64,000 nt of DNA. Source: Zopfochytrium polystomum (taxonomy: Eukaryota > Chytridiomycota > Chytridiomycetes > Chytridiales > Chytridiaceae). The stretch is taken from contig JAIVFJ010000060.1 of the NCBI GenBank assembly GCA_025765615.1, forward strand, positions 1 to 64,000, written 5' to 3'. Each line of letters starts with the position of its first letter. The stretch's first letter is position 1. The notes beneath the pieces were generated by a model. The model was not told where the DNA came from and did no database searches. It worked only from the letters and a program-made list of their open reading frames with translations. This document shows positions 20,906 through 31,871 of this stretch, piece by piece. The position numbers and the translations under genes were made by a program.

Positions 20906-22254
20906 TCATTTTAAACTGTCTGAATCCTTTGTTTGATCTCATTGCGCTAGTCCTTCTTCTCTTATTTTGACATCACAAGGAACACAGAAAGGTAGTCAGC
21001 GCAAAGTGGTGGAAACAGCATCAAGCATGAAGCTGCTCCAGCTGACTGGACCCGCCAACGCGCCCAAAAAACGGAGCACAAAAAAAGGAAGTACCCTCAG
21101 CTCACATGCAGGACCCAGCGTCCCGCCGCCGCGCGCAATCGCCTCCGTGAATACCGCATCCACTTTGCTGTAGCCCTCCACGACGACCTCCTCGCCCCTC
21201 CCTTCCCGTTCCCCAACAGCGCCGCCGCCCCGTCGCCGCCGTTCCCCCCGGCGAACAGGCGGCGGGATTTTTGTGTGCGGTTCGCCCTTTCCACCCTGTG
21301 CCCCTTCCCCTGCCTTCACCCGCCCCGCCGCGCCCCGGCCCTGCTTGTTGTTGATCGCAAACAGGTAGCAGCAAACCCCCATCGTCCCCCAGCGCCGTCC
21401 CTCCTGCTGCTGGCTGGCTGCTGCTGCTGCTGCTGGCGCCGAACTGCTGCTGCTGCTCCCACTGCTCCTGCTCCCCTCTATTTCATCGTTGGACGTGAGC
21501 GGAGTCCAGCCGAACAAAAGGGCATACACTGGCAACCCCAACATCGGCCCTGTCCTACCTCAAACTCGACATGCCATCTGCCCCCTTCAGCAACTCGTCA
21601 ATCTGCGAAAATCAAACACTTCATCTGGCACCCACGGCAACGCACACGGCCACTCACACATCAGGAACCTTCCCTTCACTTTGTTCTTACATCCAGACCA
21701 AAATATAAAACTTACGTTCATGAATGGTAGTACTAAGACAATGCTAGTGGTCTCTGGTAAAAAGGTCACTACAAAGAGAGTTAAACAATTCTTGAATTAC
21801 AGTAAGGGATGCCTGTTGACTTGTGAGCAATCCTTGCCACAAAACATAAAAAAAAAAGAAAGAAGAGAAAAAATGATTAAAGACAAAGCCTTCAATGGAT
21901 ATTGGTTGTCCCACACACAGGCAATCTGTCCCTGGATTGAAAGGAGAGTGGCATGCCACAATGAACATTGTGTGGCAGGCCAAGCAGAGAGTGACCAACA
22001 AAGCTTGGAGTGTTAGCCCCAAGCCACTGACTCACTGACAGACAAAGGGGGACAGAAAGAGAGAGAAGTCACAGCCTTTCAGCACAGCCACACTGGCAAA
22101 CCTGGAACCTCCAACAAACTGAGTGCTGCCCTTGCAGCCTTTGGCCGCTCATGCAGCAACCCATTTGACTGCAACAGGAAGACTGACAGCCTGTTGAATG
22201 CAACAGTCAGCTGGGCACTGGCTCCAAAGTGCTCACAGAACCCAGAGGGAGAAA
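20906..22254. other. No confident gene; GC-rich then AT-rich spacer
   Basis: 21100-21500 is GC-rich with CTG and CCG runs and open in several frames, including a 182-codon minus-strand ORF (20996-21544) of low-complexity Gly/Arg/Ser sequence. I do not trust it as a gene. 21805-21842 (GATGCCTGTTGACTTGTGAGCAATCC) recurs at about 23632-23660. Confidence 0.35.
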
Positions 22255-24015
22255 CACAAACAGCCCGTTGACTTTAGTTCAAACAAAGAGGTAGTCATTG
22301 ATTGATAGATAGACAACAGCCCGTTGACTTTGCAAAATCATTAACTGATATATCATTTCAGTTGGCTCCTCCTCCCAGTGACCCCAAGGAAGGGGGGCTG
22401 CAGCCTCCCCTCCACCCCTTGCTTCTCCTTTTGGGTTGGTTGCAGCCTTTCCCTAGCAGGGAGAGGTTGGAGAGGGTAGAATTATATCAATTTTTCAGTC
22501 TTTTTACATTAAAATTGCTTTAAATTGGTAATTAAGTTAAAATCTTCAGTAGTTGGGTTACATCCTAGCTGATCACAAAATGATTTTTTGTTTCTTTCAA
22601 CCCCATTACTGCTAGTTCTAAAGAAGAATATTGGTTCATCTAGGAGAGTTAAACGATACCAATACATTCCTTTTGTCGTAAGTCTCGTATGTCCAACCGG
22701 AATCTTCAAAGAAGGGGAAAAGCAACATTCACACAAAGTTGGAGACACTGATGCACACTTTGGTCCCTTGAGTAGAGCAGCTTGCTTCAGAAGGAGATAG
22801 ACGCCTGTTAAGGCACAGACTGCAAAGAGACAGAGAGAAAGATATTGAGACACACAGCCCATTGACTGCCACTCCCAGAGATAGGGAGATAGACAGACAA
22901 CCCGTTGACTGCCCCTCTTTTGGACAGACAGCCCGTTGACTTCATTCCATTTTTAGTTTTTAGAGCATGATTGAAATGCAAAAGAGGAGAGTGAGAGAGA
23001 GAGGTGCGGAGGGAGGGAGGGAGGGAGAGAGAATCTGGGTTGTTTTTTAAGTCAGAGGGCTCCCCACCCCCCTCCACCCTGCTCAATCGATCAAGAGAGA
23101 TAGAGAGAGAGAAAGAGACTCCTCACTTGTCTATCCTGACACCTTCCTGTGGTTGCCTCGAGTTGCTTGCAGCTGCCTTGTCTGATGGGTTGGTCTGCCT
23201 CCAACGAGATGGTCAGAGTCGCCCCACCCCCAAGCGAGAAAGTAACCAAGAACTGCAGGGAGGGCAGAGACAGAGAGAGAGAAACAGGGAGAGAGAGAGA
23301 GAGGGAGAGGGAGAGAGAGACAGGGAGAGAAACAGAGAAAGAGAGACAGAGAGGCAGAGTGAGAGACGGAGGCAGAGAGACAGAGAAAGAGACAGAGCAA
23401 AGAGATAGAAAGACAAACAGAGAGACAGACAGCCCACTGACTGCCAGTCCGGGAGGTAGACAGACAATCTGATAGACAGACAACGCATTGCGCTCCTTCC
23501 TTTTCCGATTTTTCCACTGAGTTTTGATTGGGCACCAAAGACAAAAGTTAGACCCCCCCCCCCACTCCACTTATTGCAATTAGAAAACAGTTTAGCCGCA
23601 AATCCTTGTTTTCTTTATTATATAGACTAGGGGATGCCTGTTGACTTATAAGCAATCCTTCCCAAAAAAAGTTGACTTTGCAAAATCATAAGCAGAAATA
23701 GTATTTTAGTTTGGTGGGGGGCGGGGTTCAGTCACATCATGCTTCTCTGTATGGGGGCTCCTGCCCCCTGAGCCCCCCAGTGGGGATGCTTTCCCCCTTC
23801 AACCCCCCCAGCTTGAAAGAGACAGAGATAGAGTGAGAGATTGCAGACAATTTTATTCCTTTTCTATCAACAGCCAACATACAGAGTCAGAGACAGAGAG
23901 CAAGACAGACAACCCGTTGACTGCCCTTTGACTGCCAGTCAAAGAGACAGGGAGGGAGGTAGACAGACAACCCGTTGACTTCCACTCAGATAAACAGACA
24001 GCCCGTTGACTTCCT
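22255..24015 (+). repeat. Irregular array of CAGACARCCCGTTGACT repeats
   Basis: A core of AGACAGACAACCCGTTGACT or close variants occurs at about 22260, 22317, 22853, 22891, 22923, 23425, 23474 (degenerate), 23903, 23961 and 23993, always in the same orientation. Many copies continue with GCCASTC and a purine-rich GAGAxAGGGAGG spacer. Purine-rich GA/CA simple sequence fills 22980-23430. No gene is seen. Confidence 0.75.
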
Positions 24016-24827
24016 TTTGAATTTTGCCACTCCTCAAAGCCTTGTTTTCTTTATTGTGTTGATTTTGCAAAAGTTTAAAACATAATTGAAATGTCATTAT
24101 ATCACAAATATCATGTGAAAAATAATAAACAAGCGTAATATATATTTATTGAGAGAAAAGTATCTAACATAAGCACTGAAATATTTTTCTAATTGTTTAT
24201 ATAACAACTTATGTCATGTTGCATTAACCTTTCATTTTCCTATTTTCGTGAAGTTTTTCATTTCAGATCAAACCCACACTGTACATCGCTGCCATCCAAA
24301 CCTTCGTATTTGGAGTAAATGGCCTCCTTGAAAGTCATAGAAAGGTGTGGCAGGTCACAGAAGTGTAATTTCTCAGTAGGAAACGCAGTAACTTGCTCCT
24401 GATCAGCGGTTGCCGAGAATGCCTTGATGTGATGAAATTGTTCTCGGAACTGGAGCCCGTGAAAACACGTTTGTTGCAAATGCAGGCAACCAGAGCTAGA
24501 AAAGTGTTCCGATCATACACGGATTTAGGGTGAGACATTGTTAATGTGCTTGGTCTAGAACTAGCGTGTACAGATATAACAGCACACCAGCATAGCACGC
24601 GTGCATATGTGCACAAAAGTGCAGGGGATTGAATTCCCACCAGTGATACTCTTTTGGCTGGCATTGAGCCTTTATTGGCTTTGCTATTTATATTTTCAAG
24701 TCTGCGTTGACTCTGTGGATGCACTTTAGCTTCCTTACAGTAAGGGCAAGTTCCACGTATGGTTAGTTTTGTCGTTGTACTCCTCCTGCAGGGCCTGGGC
24801 TGCAGTGCGGTGTCCGCTGTGCCACAC
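24016..24827. repeat. AT-rich spacer with dispersed-repeat pieces
   Basis: 24520-24660, read on minus, matches about 44085-44205 (AGTATCACTGGTGGG..., then CGC-GCTATxCTGGTGTGCT, then TTTACAATGTCT-type end). 24720-24810 matches 16985-17070. A minus-strand frame here has CPYCKEAKVH but no recognisable domain. Confidence 0.5.
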
Positions 24828-25010
24828 CGAATACCGTGCTCGCCTCGCTTTTCGAAATTAGGTGGTTGAAGCATGAAAATCTTGCGGTCTAGCAAAGCGT
24901 TTAGGAAAGTGTACATGTCGAACATAGCCGCAAGCTCTTGTACTATTCAGACAGATCCATCTTTGTGCGGTGTGCGCCGTGCCACATCAGCTTGGTCTAA
25001 GTTCAACAAC
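24828..25010 (-). pseudogene. Ty1/copia reverse transcriptase fragment
   Basis: On the minus strand the frame reads FDMYTFLNALLDRKIFML then QPPNFEKRGE. This matches the copia RT segment (LDVKTAFLNG..EEIYM.QP.GF) that contains the first catalytic Asp, here replaced within MYTF. It ends abruptly at the boundary of the duplication, whereas the right arm continues into the rest of RT. Confidence 0.65.
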
Positions 25011-25427
25011 AATAATATGCACATCAAAGTACAATAGCCTGCATTGATTTGAAACTTTAGTCAAATTTCCACAACATTGGGATAATGGGAAAGGCTTAAT
25101 TAACTCCCACAAAGCATTTGAGACCTTCACAATATTGGTATGACGGGAATAGCTCAATAAGGTACGCTCTGCGGAATAAACTTGTCAAACTCTTGATGTG
25201 GAACAAAACAAAACAAAAAAAAGAGGTTTGTTCAACAGACACTTGAAACACTTCTATTCCCATGTTAAATTTTGTGCTATGTATTGTGCACCAATTTTTC
25301 TTTCTTAATCAGCCTTGGAAGCATCAGCAGGGTAGTTGGTGGTTACAACAAACATCTCCTTTGAGATCAGTGAATTGATCAAACTTCCCCTTGAAACTGC
25401 GACAAGCTTGCTTGCGTTTGGCTCCAG

Positions 25428-26585
25428 CTAAGGCTTTGCTAAAGGAGTTTGAGAGAATGCAGCACTAAGGGCACCATCAAGCTCCTCATACAAAGCAATC
25501 AGTCCCAAGCGATTCCTTTCAGGCAAGCTCTCTGCAGAAAACCTGTAACACTTGCGCTTCCAAACATCCAAGCAGACACACTTCTCAATACTGTCTGCAC
25601 GAAAGACAGCCAAATCTGCAGCAACAGACAAAGATGTAGGGGTCGAAAAGTCCGTTTTGGTATCGACAGAGCATTCGTCCCACATCTTGAGTTCCGACAT
25701 TGTGCTGCTGCAAATGGCCGCAGTGGATTTATAGGCAGCTGCTGCCAAGTCAAGAACAGTAAAGTCCACCCCAGTTGCATCGACAGTATTTGCAACAACA
25801 AGCTTTGTGCCGACAATGAGAACATCACCGTAAACGTCCATCACCTGGTCCACAATCACAGCACCATCAGTTATGCGCACCGCTCTTACGTGCTCCTGAT
25901 GCTCGGGTGATCCCTTGGCGTGCATTGTGACGACGCAGACCTCAGTACCAAATGCCCTACTGAACCACAGCCCACCCTCCACAAACTTGGAGATGAATGT
26001 CGCACCAGCAAAAGTGAGATTGCGGGTAACAATTGCCACCTGAAACGTCAAGCACGGGACTTGCGCGGCACAGCTGCAATTTTATCGCCTGTGGCTGTCA
26101 AATGGGCGAACCACAGCCACGCCGCGCCGTCCAGAGATGCCACAGCAATGAATTGCAGTTGACAGACGCGAAAGTCTGCCTTGCAGCTCTGCTCGGTCCA
26201 ACGGGTTTGGTTGCAGCTCAACAAGACTCCCGCTCGCAGCGTCCCAGCGGTGGATCGAGCGTGCCATGGCCGAGCAGCGGGAAGTCCTGTATGGTGACAA
26301 GATGTCCAAGGAGCTTTGGTGATGTGATGTGCGTGGTCCTTCCGTTCCCAAGGTCCAGCCAGCACCACGAGCCTGTTGCCTCCTTCCCACGGATCAGCAC
26401 ACCTCTTTGGTCACCCCTCCTCACCCAGGGAATGTACGTCAGGTCGAACCGGTAATTCTCGATGGCAACGAGGGCGACCATGCGGCGCAGTGATGGCGCA
26501 GTACGAATTGGAGCCTGCAAGTGGTCGCCCTCGTCGCCACCAATGTGAGTCCTTGACACAGGAGAGGCAGTCTGCACAGGAAAAT
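25428..26585 (-). pseudogene. Unrecognised gene with propeller-like strands, left copy (more intact 3' half)
   Basis: The 3' half is an intact 207-codon frame (25428-26051) rich in V, A and G strands: FAGATFISKFVEGGLWFSR, EVCVVTMHAKGSPEHQEH, MDVYGDVLIVGTKLVVANT. It ends ALSAAFSQTPLAKP. Upstream, in other frames, are VALVAIENYRFDLTYIPW, GVLIRGKEATGSWCWLDLG and LQFIAVASLDGAAWLW. The last resembles a WD/propeller strand, so a beta-propeller is possible. Two frame changes separate the parts. One is caused by an indel near 26260-26290 relative to the right copy. Another, near 26050, could be a ~33-nt intron ending TTTCAG. The function is unknown. Confidence 0.5.
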
Positions 26586-26772
26586 TGTGAATGTCGTCGT
26601 TGTCGTTGTCGTTGCTGTTGCTGATTGTGGTAGCATGCGATTGTGCGGCGTGTGAAGTGCAAGAAACAATTGAAAATGGAAAAAAAAAAGGAGAAAATAA
26701 AATAAATATAGCTCATTGCTGTTATATGTGATCTCCGTACTTACTTTTTCATTTCAACAATCTCGCCCTCGC

Positions 26773-28152
26773 TCACGACCCCTCTCCCCTCGCTTTTCGG
26801 TTGTTTGCGCGCACAACGCCCATCAGCCGCTCATAGGCCTCTTGGTCCGCCCCCGCGACGACGCTGTCGGCAATCTTCTCCTCGTCTTGCGTAACATACC
26901 CGTACTTGTCGTCGCGGGTGCTGTAATTGAACAGCGTCTTCCCTTCCGCGCCCGCCGCCTTCGCCACGCCCTTCCCCCGTTCCTTCAGCGCCTCGCGCAC
27001 GGCGTCGCCGTCGACGCCTCCGAACGCGACCGAAAACTCGCGGAGCTCCGCGGGGCCGGCGCGGACCAGCTCGGCAAAGACGTCGGCCCATTTTCCGCTG
27101 TCGTCGTCGTCCGACGACCAGCCGACGGGGGCCATGCAGTCGTGGAACCTCAGCGCCTCCAGCTTTCCCACTCGCTTGCGCAAAAACTCGCGCAACGGCG
27201 CGTCGAGAAAGCAGTTCCGCAACGTGAGACGCCTCAGCCTCGGCAGCTGCGCGGCGTCGAGCGCCGTCGGCGCGTCAAAGCTCATGCCCTCGCCGCCCCA
27301 CGCGCTGCGCGGGCACGCCGCAAAGTCAAGGTCCCTGACGTTGACGGCGTGCGCGAAAAAGTGCTTTGCGAGGCGGTCGCGGAGGAATCTCCTGTACGGT
27401 TTCAGCGTGACGGCCTCCCATCCGACGCCATTGTCTCCGCCCCACATTGATATCCCGAGCGCGTCGAGGCGGGCGAGGAACGCGGGCCAGGCGGGGTCGT
27501 CGGACCAAGACGATGCGAGGAGCGGGAGCAGGCCGCGGACGCGGAGGGAGCGGACGGTGGGGTTGGAGGCGGTGTGGCGCCAGAGGTCCGAGAGCGCGCG
27601 GCGCCAGCGGAGGTGGGTTTCGGCGGCGCGGGCGCGGGAGGTCGAGATTTCGGTGCTGGCGGCGCCAAAGAGGATGTAGGCGGCGGCTTCGTCTTGGTCG
27701 TCGGCGTCGTCGGCTTTGCGGCGGGGGACGAGGTCGACGGTGAGGGAGTGCAGGAGCGGCAGCGCGCGGCCGCTGAGGAGGTCTGCGGCCACGCTGCTGA
27801 GGTGGCCGCAGTTCGGGCGGCCGTCTTCGTCGTCGTCGTCGTCGTCGTCGTCGTTGTCCCTGTCCTTGTCCTTGTCCTTGTCCTTGTCGTCGTCGCCTCC
27901 GCCGTCAGCCTCCCTCGCAAAAACCGGGTGCACCAGCGTCAAGTGACGGACGTGGAAGCCGTGGGCGGCGACGACGGCGTAGATCGCGGCGGCGTCCGCG
28001 GCGCGGCTGGTGGCTTTGAAGGAGCGGAAGACGAACGGGGCGACGGCGGCACGGAGGCGAGAGGACGCCGCGCTCAGGGTGCAGCGGTCTTGGACGGCGG
28101 TGACGTGGGCGGCGATAGTGGCCAGGGTGTCCGCGGGCAGCCTGTCGATCAT
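26773..28152 (-). CDS. F-box protein with leucine-rich C-terminal region
   Basis: A single 459-residue frame. I choose the ATG at 28152 because MIDRLPADTLATIAAHV is a canonical F-box start, and upstream in-frame sequence is promoter-like. Residues 3-45 form the F-box (LPADTLATIAAHV...LSAASSRLRAAVAPFVFRSF), expected to bind Skp1 in an SCF ubiquitin ligase. Leucine-rich strands follow (HVRHLTLVHPVF, VRSLRVRGLLPLL, VNVRDLDFAACP, LPRLRRLTLRNCFLDAPLREFL, LEALRFHDCM), probably the substrate-binding surface. A (D/K)n tract near residues 90-115 is encoded by GAC/GAC-AAG microsatellite. Codons are strongly G/C-ending. The last ~20 bases and stop lie within the inverted duplication. F-box plus LRR-like is well supported; the substrate is unknown. 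Confidence 0.8.
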   Translation of the reverse strand: MIDRLPADTLATIAAHVTAVQDRCTLSAASSRLRAAVAPFVFRSFKATSRAADAAAIYAVVAAHGFHVRHLTLVHPVFAREADGGGDDDKDKDKDKDRDNDDDDDDDDEDGRPNCGHLSSVAADLLSGRALPLLHSLTVDLVPRRKADDADDQDEAAAYILFGAASTEISTSRARAAETHLRWRRALSDLWRHTASNPTVRSLRVRGLLPLLASSWSDDPAWPAFLARLDALGISMWGGDNGVGWEAVTLKPYRRFLRDRLAKHFFAHAVNVRDLDFAACPRSAWGGEGMSFDAPTALDAAQLPRLRRLTLRNCFLDAPLREFLRKRVGKLEALRFHDCMAPVGWSSDDDDSGKWADVFAELVRAGPAELREFSVAFGGVDGDAVREALKERGKGVAKAAGAEGKTLFNYSTRDDKYGYVTQDEEKIADSVVAGADQEAYERLMGVVRANNRKARGEGS

Positions 28153-28511
28153 TCGTTTTTTTTTTGTGTGGGTGGGTGTGCGCGCGTGTGAGGTCGTCGA
28201 AGTCGGCGTCCGGTTCCTGCCCTGCACCCCCCGCTTGCTTGCTTGCTTGCTTTGTTCGTTCGTGTCGATTGGGTTGCAGTTGGATGGAGGGTGGCTGAGT
28301 TTGCGCAAAAGTATAATATTACGGTATTGAGCATTTATCAATCATCTCTGATTCAATCAGCTGGTTCAGTAATGGTGGCGTGCGCGTGTCGCCCGCTCAT
28401 TTGGTCCGAGTTGAACAGCCGCGGCAGAAGCAGAAGGGGGGGGGAAGCAGTCTGTGGTGGATCCAAGAGGAGGGGAATTATTATTTGGCAATTTGATTAT
28501 CAGATCCAGAC
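28153..28511. other. Upstream region of the F-box gene
   Basis: Contains a T run with GTGTGGGTGGGTGTG (28157-28178), a GCTT repeat (28232-28250) and short AT-rich sequence. It probably holds the F-box promoter. No TATA box stands out. Confidence 0.4.
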
Positions 28512-28896
28512 TGTTAGGTGGAACTGACTGGTTAGCAGCAAGAGGCACAAGGCGGACCCAAACCTATTGTGACTGTCAGTTATCGTTCTCACTATGCCCA
28601 GGGAGAGCAAGCCACTGCCAATGCCTGGCTTGTACTTTTTAAAATACTCCGAGTAGTAAGTGGAACAGAAACCAAGTATTTACAGTTTTCCTCAACCTCT
28701 GCTCAAGCAGATAATATAGGAGAGGTTTTTACCCTGTGCCAGTCACGCTTGCCTAGCAACTCTTACAGCGTGTATATCATCATCATGTATCAATAATTTC
28801 ACTTTCTCTCCAAGTTGGGGAGAAGGACCACCCACAAACACACATCTCCACTTCATTCACTCCTTCCACTCACCCCTTCAGAGTAGACTGTTTACA
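28512..28896 (+). mobile_element. Solo copia-type LTR with perfect 5-bp target duplication
   Basis: Begins TGTTAGGTGGAACTGACTGG and ends GTAGACTGTTTACA. The 5-bp CAGAC at 28507-28511 is repeated exactly at 28897-28901. No internal sequence remains, so this is a solo LTR from recombination between two LTRs. TG...CA termini with the TGTTAG start are typical of Ty1/copia LTRs. Two related copies are at 16358-16768 and, inverted, 9605-9786. Confidence 0.9.
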
Positions 28897-28901
28897 CAGA
28901 C

Positions 28902-29518
28902 GCCAGGATCAATAATTCCACACAGGTTCAAAGAGTCTCCTCTGTTGTCTTTTGCCTTTTTTTTTTAAAAATTATTTCAGCAAAGGTTGAATTTCTTTTT
29001 GTCTTGTAGTTCTTGCTTTTTCTGTCTCCAATGTTTGAAGAGTTGGTGAAATTCTGAAAATGAAAAAAGATGCCAGGCCACAGAGAGAATGGAACTTCAA
29101 ACTAAATGGAATTTGTGCCTTTTTCTTTTATTTTGAGGCAGCTGAGAAGAGTGCAAAAAAAGGGAGAACAGGTTGTGAATTGAACTGAATAGTCCTTTTT
29201 TGGGATCCTACCTAGCATCACAGATTTATTGTTTGCGCAGACAGTAGCGTTTTCCCACCAGTTGCTGGGATGTTCTGCAACAGATCTGGCACGGAAGCAC
29301 CGAGTGTTCTTTCTTTCTGGACAGTAGGGGGTTCGGATCGGTTGCGCCATAAGGAACTGTGTGTGTGTGTGTGTGTTTTTCTTTGTGTGTCAAATTGAAT
29401 TGGTTCGGATGTGGGTTTAAAAATTGGAAAATTTTCGGTCCTTTTTTTGCCGGGCCTCCCGTGGCTGTCTTCCCCTCTCGCGGTCCCTTTGTTTACGCGG
29501 CCAAAGCAAAGAGGGACT

Positions 29519-29549
<31 letters not shown>

Positions 29550-30414
29550 TCACACACACACACAGATTATTTGCTTATCGCCCGCGCGATTCGCCGATTG
29601 CGATATTGGAAGACCCAATGATGCGGATTCCTTTCCGTTTCATTTTCACTTTTTTTCATTTTTTTTTTTTTCGTTTTGTTTTGATGTTTGTCTTTCTGCT
29701 TCACCGCAATAATTGGCACATTGGGGGGGGGAGATTTGTTTCATGTTTTTTGTTTTTTCTTTTTCATTTTTTGCTTCTTGTGTTGTTGGTTCGTGAGCTT
29801 TCCTACCTTTGTCTCTCTGTCGCTCTCTCTGTCACTCCCTCTTTCTCAATAAATCTGTTCTCGTGGCAATGCAGTGCCCCCCAACAGTCCATTGCATTGC
29901 TCGATACTCGTCGAGAACGCAATCGCTCTCTGCTCCTTTTTGCTCACTCTTTTCTCTCTGTCTTTCTGTCTCCCTTTCTCTCTCTCCTTTCATCTTGAGC
30001 CATGAATGAACGCGAGTCTGTGGACGAGCGTCAATGCTGAACGAGAGAGAGAGAGAGAGAGAAAGAAGTGAGAGACAGCGTAAGGAAGAATAAAAAAAAA
30101 GAAAATGAAAAAGCGAAAGCCAAACGACGGGTTGGTGGAAGAGAAAGCGAAAGGAAGAAAAAAAAACAATTTTACAAACTCTGTCTGTCTGTCAGTCTCT
30201 CAGTGCCTCCCTCTGTCTGTCTCGTACTCTCTCTTACTGTCTCTCACTCTCTCTCCCCAACCCTCTCTCTCTGCGCAGGCCTCTCTTTGCTGACTGTTAT
30301 TTTTCTCTTCGCTCACCAACAGAACCAAAGCAGATCTGCTGACTGGCTGACTGACTGACTGACTGGCTGCACAGAACAGACAGACAGGCAGGAACCAGCC
30401 GTCTCCCTGCCCGC
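28902..30414. other. Long promoter-like region, no gene seen
   Basis: Holds microsatellites (GT at 29361-29376, AC at 29523-29550), T-rich stretches (29640-29780) and CT-rich tracts (29810-30290). Long pyrimidine tracts are common in fungal promoters, so this probably serves the gene starting near 30.4 kb. Confidence 0.4.
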
Positions 30415-30483
30415 ATGACTCTGACGACGACAGCGGCGGCGGCGGCGGAGGCGGCGGCGGCAACGGCAACGACAATGACGACC

Positions 30484-30520
<37 letters not shown>

Positions 30521-31197
30521 CGCCGGCCGCGGTAGCCCAAGCGACGACGACGAGCACGTCTGCAGCCGCGGACCCTGCGCCGACGACTGCTGCAACGAAT
30601 AGCAGTAACAGCAGCAGCAGCAGCCACGCAAGCGGCACCCCAGACCCTTCGTCCCTTCCTTCTCCGTCCTCCGCCGCCGTTCCCGTTCCCGTTCCCGCTC
30701 CTTCTCACCACTCTCACCATCGTGCGCAGCAGCAGGCAGGAGCATCATCCACATCAACGCACCAGCTACCCTCTGCTCCGCTGGCCCTCTCCTCGTCCTC
30801 CTCTTCCTCCTACTCCTCTCTGTCGTCTTCTCTCTCCTCTTCTCCTCATACCCGCAGCCAAGTGGTCGCCGCCCTTTCGTCACGCGCTCCGAACCGGTCC
30901 TCCTTTTCAAGCAACAACTCATTCACCCTGCCGGGCGCTTATGTCATTCCCCTCGGCGGCGGCGGCAGCTCCGCTTCAGCCATTGCGGCGTCGGCGCGCC
31001 GGCACTATAGCGGCGAAAGCTACTCGGGAAGTGTCGGCGGAGGCGGCTACCGCACCGGCAGCAGCCCCAGGACCAGCACAATCGCCCCTGCCGAGGACGA
31101 CGACGGGTCGTCCATCGTGGGCCTCATTTCGTCGTCGTCGGCGGCGGCGGCAACGTCGCAGTCGACCTCACCCTCGTCCACCTCTGCGTGGCAGCAG
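30415..31197 (+). CDS. Ala/Ser-rich coding exon(s) upstream of the transporter
   Basis: Opens with an (ACG/GAC)n and GCG microsatellite that encodes poly-Thr/Ala in one frame and poly-Asp/Gly in another, so the true N-terminus is not clear. From about 30600 the frame starting at 30415 reads Ser/Pro/Ala-rich, then acquires ordered, C-ending codons (LPGAYVIPLGGGG, RRHYSGESYSGSV, EDDDGSSIVGLIS). Past 31200 the codon bias switches to another frame. A GTACGC donor at 31198 paired with the TTCAG acceptor at about 31275 would join the two. Protein function is unknown. It may be a disordered N-terminal part of the next exon's product or of the transporter. Confidence 0.4.
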
Positions 31198-31275
31198 TAC
31201 GCAGGGACCATCGCCGGTGCGATCCCTGCGATTAGTGCCCTTCCCGCGGCGGCCTTGTCACCCTCTCAATCCTAC

Positions 31276-31871
31276 TCTTCAGCAGCGCTGTTGTCGTCCC
31301 CCGCCAACCCCCACTCTTCGTCTTCTCGATCCCGCTCCTCTGCCCCAGCAATCACAACTGGACACTTGGCACCATCATCTTCATCAGCAATAGCAGCGCA
31401 AGCACCACCCCAAGCACCAGCACCAGCACCACGATCGCCACCACCACCTCCATCTGCGACAACAACATCCCCCACCTCTCCCGCCCCACCGCCAAAGCAA
31501 GCAGCTGCGCCAACCGAACCCGCATCCTCATCTTCGCCGATATCATCCTTACCACCCGCCGGTACAGCCGCAGCAGCCGCAGCAGCAGCAACCCCATCGT
31601 CGGCGACACCACCAACTGCCCCGTCTACACAACCTCGGGCCCAAATCCAGTTTTCCGATGCGGTGACCTCCGCTTCGGCATCGGCGGGGCGGTTGCGGGG
31701 AACCTCGACTTCAACCACAGCTTCGTCTTCCACCAGGCGGGATCGCGACCGTTCGCCGTCCGGGCGGCGGCGGCGGCGGAAGGGCACTGTCTCCAGCTCA
31801 CCCTCGTTCTCGTCGCAAGCTTCGTCCACTTCGTCGAGAACGTCATCGACGGTGTCGGCGGGTACAGGTAA
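31276..31871 (+). CDS. Secreted-looking coding exon in a frame other than the longest ORF
   Basis: In the frame with codon starts divisible by 3, this stretch has almost exclusively C-ending codons and reads FVFSIPLLCPSNHNWTLGTI, SICDNNIPHLSRPTAKASSC, DTTNCPVYTTSGPNPVFRCG, DLRFGIGGAVAGNLDFNHSF and SFVHFVENVIDGVGGYR. There are at least six cysteines and several N-glycosylation sites (NWT, NSS, NRT, NHS), which suggests an extracellular or luminal domain. It ends either at TAA (31869-31871) or by splicing at GTAAAG (31868) across a 30-nt intron to 31898, which continues in the same frame into the transporter. I do not recognise the family. The overlapping longer ORF ending at 31950 is probably not translated here. 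Confidence 0.55.

Larger units (their letters stand above)
24828..26795 (-). repeat. Left arm of a ~2-kb inverted duplication
   Basis: On the minus strand this segment is colinear with 57010-59095 on the plus strand. The match starts in the F-box gene's 3' end (GAGGGGTCGTGAGCGAGGGC), runs through a shared broken gene and a shared spacer, and ends in copia RT sequence. Divergence is modest, with several indels. Confidence 0.88.

Noticed and set aside
20996..21544. 182-codon minus-strand ORF as a gene
   Set aside because: Gly/Arg/Ser low-complexity translation over a CTG/CCG-rich tract, with overlapping ORFs on the other strand and no support for any one of them.
22255..24015. CRISPR array
   Set aside because: Repeats are imperfect, spacers vary from 8 to ~500 bases and are low-complexity, and the organism is eukaryotic.
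16358..28896. A complete copia element between the two same-orientation LTRs
   Set aside because: The LTRs differ, each lacks the expected adjacent internal sequence, the second has its own perfect target duplication, and host genes lie between them.
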